The translations under genes and the position numbers were made by a program. Positions 1 through 5,523 of a stretch of DNA of 5,523 nt are shown here, piece after piece (position 1 is the first letter of the stretch; each line of letters starts with the position of its first letter). The DNA comes from Prolixibacteraceae bacterium (lineage in GTDB: Bacteria > Bacteroidota > Bacteroidia > Bacteroidales > Prolixibacteraceae), in NCBI GenBank assembly GCA_016930735.1, contig JAFGGF010000168.1, positions 1-5,523 on the forward strand. Direction: 5' to 3'. Under the pieces are notes generated by a model, which was not told where the DNA came from, did no database searches, and was given only the letters and a program-made list of their open reading frames with translations.

Positions 1-72
1 CCTTATTTTTATGAATTTAATCTGAAAAACTATCAAAAAGCTTTGGACGAAGGATTAAGCGGAGGTTGGTAA
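1..72 (+). CDS. C-terminal end of an unidentified protein (partial, enters from left edge)
   Basis: Frame 1 on the plus strand is open from the window edge and encodes 23 residues ending in ...LDEGLSGGW before TAA at 70-72. The codons look like real coding sequence (Tyr, Glu, Lys, Asp, Gly, Trp mix), and the end sits sensibly 90 bp from the convergent gene on the minus strand. The tail contains a short amphipathic stretch (NLKNYQKALDEGL) that could be a final helix. This is too little sequence to assign a family, and I do not recognise it. It is convergent with the glycosidase, so it belongs to a different transcript from the rest of the window. It could be a chance open frame, but with only 24 codons visible the case for a real gene end is moderate. 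Confidence 0.5.
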   Translation, partial: PYFYEFNLKNYQKALDEGLSGGW

Positions 73-100
73 AACTCTCATTTTTATTATTGTTCCCCTT

Positions 101-134
101 TTCAGAATAAACTTTAAAACGCTTATATTCTGAA
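101..134. terminator. 9-bp hairpin between convergent genes, possible terminator
   Basis: TTCAGAATA at 101-109 pairs perfectly with TATTCTGAA at 126-134, leaving a 16-nt loop. It lies between two convergent gene ends (plus-strand stop at 70-72, minus-strand stop at 163-165), where a bidirectional terminator would be expected. Against a classical rho-independent terminator, the stem is AT-rich, the loop is long, and neither side is followed directly by a clean T-run. It may instead be a transcript-end stabilising hairpin or chance. Confidence 0.3.
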
Positions 135-162
135 CTTTCCAATCAAAATATAAAAAGAACTT

Positions 163-1842
163 TTACCTTTTTAAAGTACGCACACTAAAAAGAGGGCCTG
201 CCCGGTTACCATCATGTGGAACAAGTTTAACTTCTATCCTGCCGCCATTTACGGTTAAAGCATCAGGAACATCATAGTATTTCCAGAAGAATTCACCCGG
301 TTTAGCATTTGAAATATTTTCCGCATCAATTTTTTGGTCGTTTACTAAAATATCGAAAGTACGCGATCCCGGGAAACCTCCCCAATATTCAAATGCCAGT
401 TGCATGGGTTGACCGGCATAAACTCCCATTTCAAAAGAGAACCATCCTCCCCTGTCTGCTTCCCGGTAATTTTTATGTTTGAACTCCTCTGTCCAGGTTT
501 TTTCACTTTTAAAATTATGGTCACGTTCAGGCTGCATTTGCCCCAACTGGAAGAAATCAATAGTGCGTTCCTCCATTTTTTTCAGCTTTTCCTGTTTTTC
601 ACGGTATTCAGCCTGGAAGGCATCCCATTTCCGATTGTTGAACAAATCGAAATAAACAGAATAACGCCTTCCGTGAATCTTATAAAACGGATCAAATTCA
701 ATATCCCTTGGACGGCCAACACTGTCAGTAAAAAAAGCATTTAGTTTGTCACTTACTTTTTTGGTCCAGTCGGCAGGATTGCGATCTTTTACTAAAAAAA
801 CCGGAACGTATAAAGGCTCGGCAGCATGAGGGTCATCTTCGGGTCCTAAATCACCGGCCAACACCAGCGGACCATACATTAAAGCCACCCGGTTGGAGTC
901 ATCGGGCATTGTTTCGAGCCTCAGGTCGAAGGGGAATTTAACTTCGAGTTTATCCCCGGTCTGCCAATTGCGTTTGACTGATATAAAACTGCCTGGCTGA
1001 TCCTTTACCTTGATATCCTTTCCGTTCACTTTTAACTGAATCCCTTCTTCAGCCCAGTATGGATAACGAACCTGAATTGTAAGATCAACAGGATTCTCAC
1101 AGGAAAAAGAGAACGTTGTCCCCTGTTCATCAGGATATTTTGTCTGTTGAGTCAGAATCAAACCTTTTTCTTTCCAGTTAAGCTCCGAAGCAATATATTG
1201 GCTCACATACAATTCTTCATTATTGTAGTAATAAATATTTCTGCTGTATTTCGAATGATTTTCCATACCTGTACCCACACAACAGGTAAACCACTGCGGA
1301 TCCTGATAAACCTTGTATCCACCCATTTCCAGAGAAAGGTTATAAATAACCCGTCCGTCCTCCGGATTCTGGGAAGAAAGAATATGATTGAACAACGCCC
1401 TTTCATAAAAATCTGCCACCTTCGGATCAGCCTCCCACATAAAAAGGTGTCTCGAAAGTTTTAGCATATTATACACATTACAACTTTCTGTTGTTCCGTC
1501 ACTTAACCGATTACGCAAAGTATCGGGAGGACCAAAATATTCGTGATCACAGTTTCCACCGGTAACATATGAATGATGATTGACAACCCTGTCCCAGAAA
1601 TATTCAGAAGCTTCGGAATCGTTTTTATCGCCAGTAAGTTCATAACGGCGGGCAGTGCCAATAAGTTTGGGAATTTGAGTATTGGCATGTTTCCCGGGCA
1701 AAATATCCACATGGTGAGCCAGCGAATCGAGAATTGCCTTATGATGAAATATCTGTGACATATCCAGGTATTTCTGATTCCCGGTTTCTGCATACAATTC
1801 AGCCAGAGCCTCGTTAATACCTCCATGTTCACAATTCAGCAT
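163..1842 (-). CDS. C-terminal fragment of GH127/GH146 glycosidase carrying the catalytic residues (559 aa)
   Basis: This continues the previous fragment in the same frame; the ATG at 1840-1842 is merely the first methionine after the stop, and 20 open codons precede it. Fragment residues include HGGINEALAELYAETGN (6-22), the acid/base candidate Glu101 in HEYFGP, the zinc-ligand candidates Glu119 and Cys121 in TTESCNVYNMLKL, and Cys187-Cys188 in FTCCVGTGMENHSKY. One of that cysteine pair is the expected nucleophile. The barrel is followed by beta-sandwich regions: VRYPYWA near 258, and RVALMYGPLVLAG near 318-330. Next come the PFYKIHGRRYSVYF segment (385-398) typical of DUF4986-like modules, a charged helical linker (about 405-425), and a C-terminal beta domain (about 440-559) resembling DUF6805-type tails. 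The fragment has no signal peptide and lacks the first barrel helices, so it is unlikely to be functional if made alone. All motifs are intact, with no further stops or frameshifts. Confidence 0.8.
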   Translation of the reverse strand: MLNCEHGGINEALAELYAETGNQKYLDMSQIFHHKAILDSLAHHVDILPGKHANTQIPKLIGTARRYELTGDKNDSEASEYFWDRVVNHHSYVTGGNCDHEYFGPPDTLRNRLSDGTTESCNVYNMLKLSRHLFMWEADPKVADFYERALFNHILSSQNPEDGRVIYNLSLEMGGYKVYQDPQWFTCCVGTGMENHSKYSRNIYYYNNEELYVSQYIASELNWKEKGLILTQQTKYPDEQGTTFSFSCENPVDLTIQVRYPYWAEEGIQLKVNGKDIKVKDQPGSFISVKRNWQTGDKLEVKFPFDLRLETMPDDSNRVALMYGPLVLAGDLGPEDDPHAAEPLYVPVFLVKDRNPADWTKKVSDKLNAFFTDSVGRPRDIEFDPFYKIHGRRYSVYFDLFNNRKWDAFQAEYREKQEKLKKMEERTIDFFQLGQMQPERDHNFKSEKTWTEEFKHKNYREADRGGWFSFEMGVYAGQPMQLAFEYWGGFPGSRTFDILVNDQKIDAENISNAKPGEFFWKYYDVPDALTVNGGRIEVKLVPHDGNRAGPLFSVRTLKR

Positions 1843-1902
1843 ATCCTGTATCTGATCATCGTTCAGATCCTTTACTATTGTATAAATCCAGTCAGCAAAC
1901 TT

Positions 1903-1905
1903 TTA
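1903..1905 (-). other. Premature in-frame TAA splitting the glycosidase gene
   Basis: On the minus strand the codons read GCA CTG GAA GTG AAC TAA AAG TTT GCT GAC TGG, giving ALEVN-stop-KFADW. The flanks join without a gap in one frame, so this is a single-codon change rather than an indel. A one-base change from AAA (Lys) would create it. TAA is also the terminal codon of every other gene in the window, so a reassigned code reading TAA as an amino acid is unlikely. Confidence 0.85.
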
Positions 1906-2514
1906 GTTCACTTCCAGTGCTTTATCAATTCCGCAGAGTTGATACGCATCGTTTAATCCAGCCATTATTTTGTGCATGGTATAAAAAGGTGACCATAAGC
2001 CGTTCAGATCAAATCCTCGCGAACGGATATCTCCTTTTGATACCTGCTCCTTAAAAATCTTTTTTCCACCGGTAAAAGCTCCAATGTAACCGTCGCCATC
2101 AGCTTTCTGGCATTCAGCCAGTTCATCAACAATGTATTTTGCGCGATTAATAAATTCTTTATTTCCGGTTGTATTATACATCATACAAATCGCCGATAAG
2201 TAATGTCCCAGGCTATGTCCTGCAAGGGTTTCATCTTCCCACCCGTGGTAGTTTTCCGCCTTTGGTTCCAATCCGGCTTCAGTTCTGAACTTAGCCAGGA
2301 AACGATCGGGTTCATAATTCAGTAAAGATTTTTCATTCAGTTCAGTGGCGTGTTTAAAAGGACCATCAAGGAGCTTTACCTGATTCAGGTCGAAGGGCAG
2401 GGCTTTGAATGTTATAACTTCGGGCCCGCCTGTGGAAATAAATGATTCACTTTTTTTCTGACAGGAAAATACAAGAAAGACTAAGGAAAAAAACAAGACG
2501 TTTTTTAGTTTCAT
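1903..2514 (-). CDS. N-terminal fragment of GH127/GH146 lipoprotein glycosidase (203 aa)
   Basis: This piece starts at ATG 2512-2514 with MKLKNVLFFSLVFLVFSC, a lysine-tipped hydrophobic signal with a lipobox ending V-F-S-Cys18. Signal peptidase II processing and membrane anchoring are therefore expected. The following QKKSES only loosely resembles the acidic surface-export signal of Bacteroidota lipoproteins, so outer-face exposure is uncertain. Family landmarks follow: LLDGPF near residues 48-53, LAKFRTEAGL at 73-82, GWEDETLAGHSLGHYLSA near 91-108, and HKIMAGLNDAY near 171-181. They form the first helices of the (alpha/alpha)6 barrel. The piece stops after ALEVN, before any of the catalytic zinc-site residues, so alone it should be inactive and probably misfolded. 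No Shine-Dalgarno is visible; an A/T-rich stretch precedes the ATG, as is usual in Bacteroidota. It starts 17 bp after the CotH-like gene ends, with no terminator between, implying co-transcription. Confidence 0.8.
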   Translation of the reverse strand: MKLKNVLFFSLVFLVFSCQKKSESFISTGGPEVITFKALPFDLNQVKLLDGPFKHATELNEKSLLNYEPDRFLAKFRTEAGLEPKAENYHGWEDETLAGHSLGHYLSAICMMYNTTGNKEFINRAKYIVDELAECQKADGDGYIGAFTGGKKIFKEQVSKGDIRSRGFDLNGLWSPFYTMHKIMAGLNDAYQLCGIDKALEVN

Positions 2515-2531
2515 GAATTTATTTTTTCAGT

Positions 2532-4577
2532 TTAAAACAATTTAGTAAACCTTCGAACAATTCTCTCTCCATTCTTACAATTCAATCTCAACATGTAAAT
2601 CTCAGGTAGCAAATCACTGACATCTATATTAAATTGATTTGAACAGATCCTATTATCCTTTTTAATAATCCTTCCCGTCAGATCTATTATTTCGAATGAA
2701 TTAAATATTAAATCAGGGCTTTGAACAACTAATTTAAACTGAACCGGATTCGGATAAATATTTACTGATTCATTTTTAATTAATCTCATAATTCCGGTTG
2801 AAAAATCAATTGAACTTTTCCAACTGGAAGCCAGGCTGTTATCCAGGTTTAAATCAATTAATTGCAAATAAGGCCCCTCTCCATCAGCTTCTTCAGGCCA
2901 TGGATCAACGTCCCAATACCTTACAGAATCGATGATATTCCCAAATGCATCGGCAAAAACCAGTTTTTCTGTATCGTTTGATAAATTTCTGGTAAATTCA
3001 TCAAAAGGTTCAAATCCGTAAACCTGCTTAAAAATGTCTTTGTTGCTTGCCAGAACTAATTCTTCATTTGGCCCGATTGTGGCATCATTCGGAAATTGAT
3101 AGGTAAGTCCTAATTCTCTGAAATAAATACCTGTTAAATCAATTTGCTGATTGCTGTTGTTTGTGATTCCTATAAATTCAGATTCTTCACTTAAAAATCC
3201 CTGTGATCCTACAGGATGATAGCCTATTTTTGAGATTACCAGCGGAGGAATATAAGTATTGTAACATGCATTATAATTGTATAACTGGCTGTTTATCCAG
3301 CCTATCCTGAATCTGAGCCAGGTTTTCATGCTAACAATTTCATTCATCCTGTTCCCGGAATTATTCCATCGCATATTTTCACGAACCGCTGCCTCGGAAA
3401 TATGCTCTGATATAATGTCTATTTTTTCAGCAATCACATCATAATTCAGGGGTGCAGATTCAGCAGTCAGCTCTTTCCATCTTTTTGTCAGGTAACATTT
3501 AAAATCCGGATCATTATATAAATCCTTCCAGAATCTGGATCCGGTATTATCCCAGTTATCAAATTGCCACACATCGGTATGGCTCCTGTCAAGTCCCCAG
3601 AAAAACAAGTCATTACCGTAGGTCAGGTCATAATCCCAAACAGGGCCTGCCCTTAATTTCCCATTCCTGTCTTTATGGAAATAAGTACTGTACTGATAGG
3701 AATCAGCATTTGAAGCAATTTCACTGATTAACATATAATCGATAAAACTGGGTACATCTATAACAGAAGGGTAACCATTTGCTACAGAGGAATTATGGGC
3801 TGTCATCAGGTTTTGAAAACCGGTAAACTGTGATTTGATATAATTACCTTGTGCAGTATTTATTTCAAATGGATCGGGATTATCAAACAGGTAACTTGTT
3901 GAACCATTATATGAAGCCATGGTCCAGGCAACTGGGTCGCCTCCTGTGGTTTTGTCTGCTTTTACAATATAACCACCGGTAACTTCAAGATCATAGATGT
4001 CTGTATTATCCATCTCAACAATGTTGACCCTGGCCGAATCAATTTTTATCTTTTCCATAAAAATATAAAGGCCTTTGTATTCGCTATTGATAATTACTTC
4101 GCAATAAACTCCCCTGGCAGCATAATTACCGGTTGAGCGTGCCATGTCATACGAAAGATAATTACGTATTAACGAGGCATCGAAAGCGAGTGAATTTAAA
4201 ACCCAGTCATTCTCTTCAGGCATACCCAGGATACTTACATTTCGTTTTTCCTCAAAATCATCACTAAATGTTGTAAGCCCGTATGCTTTTTTCTCGAGGA
4301 CCTGAGATGAAGACCCCCTAATTTCAATCCCGATTTTCCCTTTATAATTCAAAAATTCAGGATTATTCTGATCAGACAAATAATTTCGTGAACCATCGGA
4401 CCTATATATTATTTTCATATCAGCAGCCACTTTTGGCTCATCTACAATTTCAACATGATTACCGTTTACATAACCGGTATTTATTATGACAATCGGGAGG
4501 TTGCTGCTGGAAAGTGTCTGACCAAACGAATAAACAGAAATAAAAAGCAGTAGTTTTATAAATACTATTTTTTTCAT
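2532..4577 (-). CDS. Secreted CotH-kinase-like protein with lamin-tail domain and T9SS sorting tail
   Basis: I start at ATG 4575-4577, giving 681 residues that begin MKKIVFIKLLLFISVYSFGQ, a typical signal peptide with cleavage expected after Gln20. A longer open frame from a TTG at 4602-4604 would put nine residues before this signal and is less likely. A CotH-like domain covers about 30-435: EIRGSSSQ (85-92), FDASLIRNYLSYDMAR (132-147), YKGLYIFMEKIK (167-178), GGYIVKADK (201-209), the Asn290-Ala-Asp292 segment (possible catalytic Asp), and PVWDYDLTYGN (312-322), whose Asp315/Asp317 are candidate metal ligands. CotH proteins are atypical secreted kinases; Bacillus CotH phosphorylates spore-coat proteins. 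A lamin-tail-like beta domain follows (about 446-560), then a T9SS type A sorting domain with VNIYPNPV near 605-612 and a C-terminal FTKLF. Export across the outer membrane by T9SS is thus predicted. The substrate is unknown. The gene ends 17 bp before the glycosidase start. Confidence 0.85.
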   Translation of the reverse strand: MKKIVFIKLLLFISVYSFGQTLSSSNLPIVIINTGYVNGNHVEIVDEPKVAADMKIIYRSDGSRNYLSDQNNPEFLNYKGKIGIEIRGSSSQVLEKKAYGLTTFSDDFEEKRNVSILGMPEENDWVLNSLAFDASLIRNYLSYDMARSTGNYAARGVYCEVIINSEYKGLYIFMEKIKIDSARVNIVEMDNTDIYDLEVTGGYIVKADKTTGGDPVAWTMASYNGSTSYLFDNPDPFEINTAQGNYIKSQFTGFQNLMTAHNSSVANGYPSVIDVPSFIDYMLISEIASNADSYQYSTYFHKDRNGKLRAGPVWDYDLTYGNDLFFWGLDRSHTDVWQFDNWDNTGSRFWKDLYNDPDFKCYLTKRWKELTAESAPLNYDVIAEKIDIISEHISEAAVRENMRWNNSGNRMNEIVSMKTWLRFRIGWINSQLYNYNACYNTYIPPLVISKIGYHPVGSQGFLSEESEFIGITNNSNQQIDLTGIYFRELGLTYQFPNDATIGPNEELVLASNKDIFKQVYGFEPFDEFTRNLSNDTEKLVFADAFGNIIDSVRYWDVDPWPEEADGEGPYLQLIDLNLDNSLASSWKSSIDFSTGIMRLIKNESVNIYPNPVQFKLVVQSPDLIFNSFEIIDLTGRIIKKDNRICSNQFNIDVSDLLPEIYMLRLNCKNGERIVRRFTKLF

Positions 4578-4610
4578 GTAAACAGAAGACTTCGTCAATT
4601 GCAATTCATT

Positions 4611-4642
4611 AAAAAATACATTAATGATTGATTAACTAACAA
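4611..4642 (-). promoter_or_regulatory. Candidate Bacteroidota-type promoter for the CotH-glycosidase operon
   Basis: On the minus strand, TTG (4640-4642) is followed after 21 nt by TATTTTTT (4611-4618). This resembles the Bacteroidota sigma-ABfr pattern of a -33 TTG and a -7 TAnnTTTG box at 19-23 nt spacing, although the last base of the -7 box does not match. It lies just downstream of the preceding gene's terminator and would put the transcript start about 25-30 nt before the chosen ATG at 4577. The region is very AT-rich, so chance matches are easy. Confidence 0.35.
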
Positions 4643-4655
4643 TATTAATTGATTG

Positions 4656-4687
4656 TAAAAATAACAAAAAGGGAGGCTTTACCTCCC
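4656..4687 (-). terminator. Rho-independent terminator of the GH3 gene
   Basis: Read on the minus strand, GGGAGG (4682-4687), a 5-nt TAAAG loop and CCTCCC (4671-4676) form a perfect 6-bp GC-rich stem. It is followed immediately by the T-rich tail TTTTTGTTATTTTTAC. It starts about 51 nt past the GH3 stop codon at 4739-4741, the right place and orientation to end that transcript. It therefore separates the GH3 gene from the CotH-like gene downstream. Confidence 0.85.
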
Positions 4688-4738
4688 TATCTCCCTGAAA
4701 TTTTATCTAACCGCTTTTAAAAAGCAAAACGAGGTTGT

Positions 4739-5523
4739 TTATTTATGCCAACTGAAAACTGTTTCTTTTAAATTAGCAGATGACGTTCCGATAAAGAGAT
4801 TAAATTCCCCGGGTTCCCAATTATATTTCAAATCAGAATTAAAGAATTTCAGGTCATCTACAGTTATATCAAAAACAACTTCCTGTGTTTCACCAGGCTG
4901 AAGCATAACTTTTTTAAAGTTTTTTAATTCTTTTACCGGACGGGAAATGGATGCTACCGGGTCGCCTATATAAAGCTGCACAACTTCTTCACCTGCAACA
5001 CTACCTGTATTTGATAATTTCACAGATGCTTTTAAAACTTCATTTCCCATCAGTTTAGTTTTACTTAATGAAATTTCGCTGTATTCAAAAGTTGTATAAC
5101 TCAAACCATATCCAAATGGATATAGCGGATCATTTGGAATATCAAGATATTTTGAAGTGAATTTATTAGCCGGGTTCATCGGGCGGCCTGTATTCAGATG
5201 GTTATAATAAACCGGTATCTGCCCAACACTTCTCGGGAATGTCATAGTAAGTTTCCCTGCCGGATTATAATCACCAAAAAGAACATCGGCAACTGCGTTC
5301 CCTGCCTGTGTTCCGGGAGCCCAGGCTTCCAGAATTGCAGGTACATTTTGATCTTCCCATGTTAAGGTCAATGGACGGCCGTTTATCAAAACCAGGACCA
5401 CCGGTTTTCCGGTTTTCAGCATAGCTTTCAGTAAATTTTTCTGGCTTTCAGGAATGTCAATATTTGCCCTGCTGGCTGCTTCACCCGACATGGCTGCCGA
5501 TTCTCCCAGAACCGCAACAATAA
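4739..5523 (-). CDS. bglX: BglX-like GH3 beta-glycosidase, C-terminal part (runs off right edge)
   Basis: The frame is open through the window edge: ten further codons (IVAVLGESAA) precede the Met at 5489-5491, so that Met is internal. Counting from it, the sequence covers the end of the GH3 C-terminal alpha/beta sandwich: SGEAASR (2-8), TGKPVVLVLINGRPL (27-41), LFGDYNPAGKLTMTFPRSVGQIPVYYNHLNTGRP (71-103), and LYPFGYGLSYTTFEYS (123-138). A fibronectin-III-like domain follows (about 150-240), with VVQLYIGDPVASISRPVKELKNF. This closely follows Escherichia coli BglX as I remember it, including the NTGRP and FTSKY stretch. GH3 enzymes of this type release terminal beta-linked glucose or related sugars from oligosaccharides, usually in the periplasm. 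The catalytic Asp nucleophile domain and signal peptide lie beyond the window. Beta-xylosidase activity is an alternative. The gene ends at its own terminator, so it is probably transcribed separately from the CotH gene. Confidence 0.9.
   Translation of the reverse strand, partial: IVAVLGESAAMSGEAASRANIDIPESQKNLLKAMLKTGKPVVLVLINGRPLTLTWEDQNVPAILEAWAPGTQAGNAVADVLFGDYNPAGKLTMTFPRSVGQIPVYYNHLNTGRPMNPANKFTSKYLDIPNDPLYPFGYGLSYTTFEYSEISLSKTKLMGNEVLKASVKLSNTGSVAGEEVVQLYIGDPVASISRPVKELKNFKKVMLQPGETQEVVFDITVDDLKFFNSDLKYNWEPGEFNLFIGTSSANLKETVFSWHK

Larger units (their letters stand above)
163..2514 (-). pseudogene. GH127/GH146 (DUF1680) beta-L-arabinofuranosidase lipoprotein, interrupted by one in-frame stop
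   Basis: The two minus-strand reading frames here are the same frame. They are separated only by TAA at 1903-1905 and 20 open codons, with no insertion or deletion. Read through, the protein would be 783 residues, a usual length for Bacteroidota members of this family. It has a lipoprotein signal (Cys18), an N-terminal (alpha/alpha)6 barrel, and C-terminal beta domains. The family removes terminal beta-L-arabinofuranose from plant glycans, using a zinc-bound cysteine nucleophile and a glutamate acid/base. Candidate residues in full-length numbering are Glu325 (HEYFGP), Glu343 and Cys345 (TTESCN), and Cys411-Cys412 (FTCCVGTGMENH). Their order and spacing resemble Glu322, Glu338, Cys340, Cys417 and Cys418 of Bifidobacterium HypBA1. 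Around the stop the protein reads KALEVN-stop-KFADWI, where relatives usually carry a lysine-like residue, so AAA to TAA is the simplest explanation. It may be a true pseudogene or a sequencing error. Some GH127 members cleave other sugars, so the exact substrate is inferred. Confidence 0.8.

Noticed and set aside
400..744. Plus-strand open frame of 114 codons opposite the glycosidase
   Set aside because: It lies wholly antisense to the GH127/GH146 coding region, is rich in Phe and Ile as expected for an antisense shadow, and shows no recognisable domain.
1147..1464. Plus-strand open frame of 105 codons opposite the catalytic cysteine region
   Set aside because: It is antisense to well-conserved family motifs on the minus strand and has no recognisable features, so it is treated as a shadow.
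1503..1832. Minus-strand open frame of 109 codons in another frame of the glycosidase
   Set aside because: It overlaps the conserved GH127/GH146 frame out of phase. It does not suggest a frameshift, because the main frame is intact across the same stretch.
1903..1905. Stop-codon reassignment or programmed readthrough of TAA
   Set aside because: Every other gene in the window ends with TAA, no special readthrough motif or stem-loop was evident, and known phage recoding in this phylum mostly affects TAG or TGA.
4597..4606. Perfect 10-bp palindrome AATTGCAATT near the predicted CotH transcript start
   Set aside because: It is short and AT-rich, there is only one copy, and it is readily expected by chance in this composition.
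4602..4609. Alternative ATG on the minus strand at 4607-4609
   Set aside because: It is out of frame with the CotH-like protein and reaches a stop after four codons; nothing suggests a leader peptide.

Overview
The window looks like a stretch of a Bacteroidota (Bacteroidetes) chromosome carrying secreted carbohydrate-active enzymes, as in a polysaccharide-utilisation locus. The evidence is: a protein with a type IX secretion (T9SS) C-terminal sorting domain; a Bacteroidota-style signal peptide ending in SFGQ; a lipoprotein glycosidase of the DUF1680 (GH127/GH146) type; no Shine-Dalgarno motifs before starts; AT-rich start regions; and TAA at every gene end. No SusC/SusD pair or regulator is in view, so the PUL assignment is inferred. 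I cannot fix the genus.

Layout, left to right: (1) 1-72, the last 23 codons of an unidentified plus-strand gene. (2) 73-162, a short convergent intergenic gap with a 9-bp hairpin. (3) 163-2514, minus strand, one GH127/GH146-type beta-L-arabinofuranosidase lipoprotein gene interrupted by a single in-frame TAA at 1903-1905. It therefore appears as a 203-residue N-terminal piece and a 559-residue C-terminal piece. (4) 2532-4577, minus strand, a 681-residue secreted CotH-kinase-like protein with a lamin-tail-like domain and a T9SS tail. It ends only 17 bp before the glycosidase start, so the two are probably one operon. (5) 4578-4738, an intergenic region with a strong rho-independent terminator for the upstream gene, then a candidate Bacteroidota promoter for the CotH gene. 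(6) 4739-5523, minus strand, the C-terminal third or so of a BglX-like GH3 glycosidase that runs off the right edge.

Transcription on the minus strand runs right to left: GH3, then terminator, then new promoter, CotH-like protein, then arabinofuranosidase. GH3 and GH127/146 exo-glycosidases would act together on plant-type oligosaccharides (arabinose- and glucose/xylose-containing glycans) at the cell surface or in the periplasm. The role of the CotH-like protein in that setting is unknown. The two most notable points are the lone premature stop in an otherwise intact arabinofuranosidase gene and the pairing of a T9SS-exported CotH kinase with it. I found no clear evidence of an entirely new system, mobile element, CRISPR array or RNA gene.
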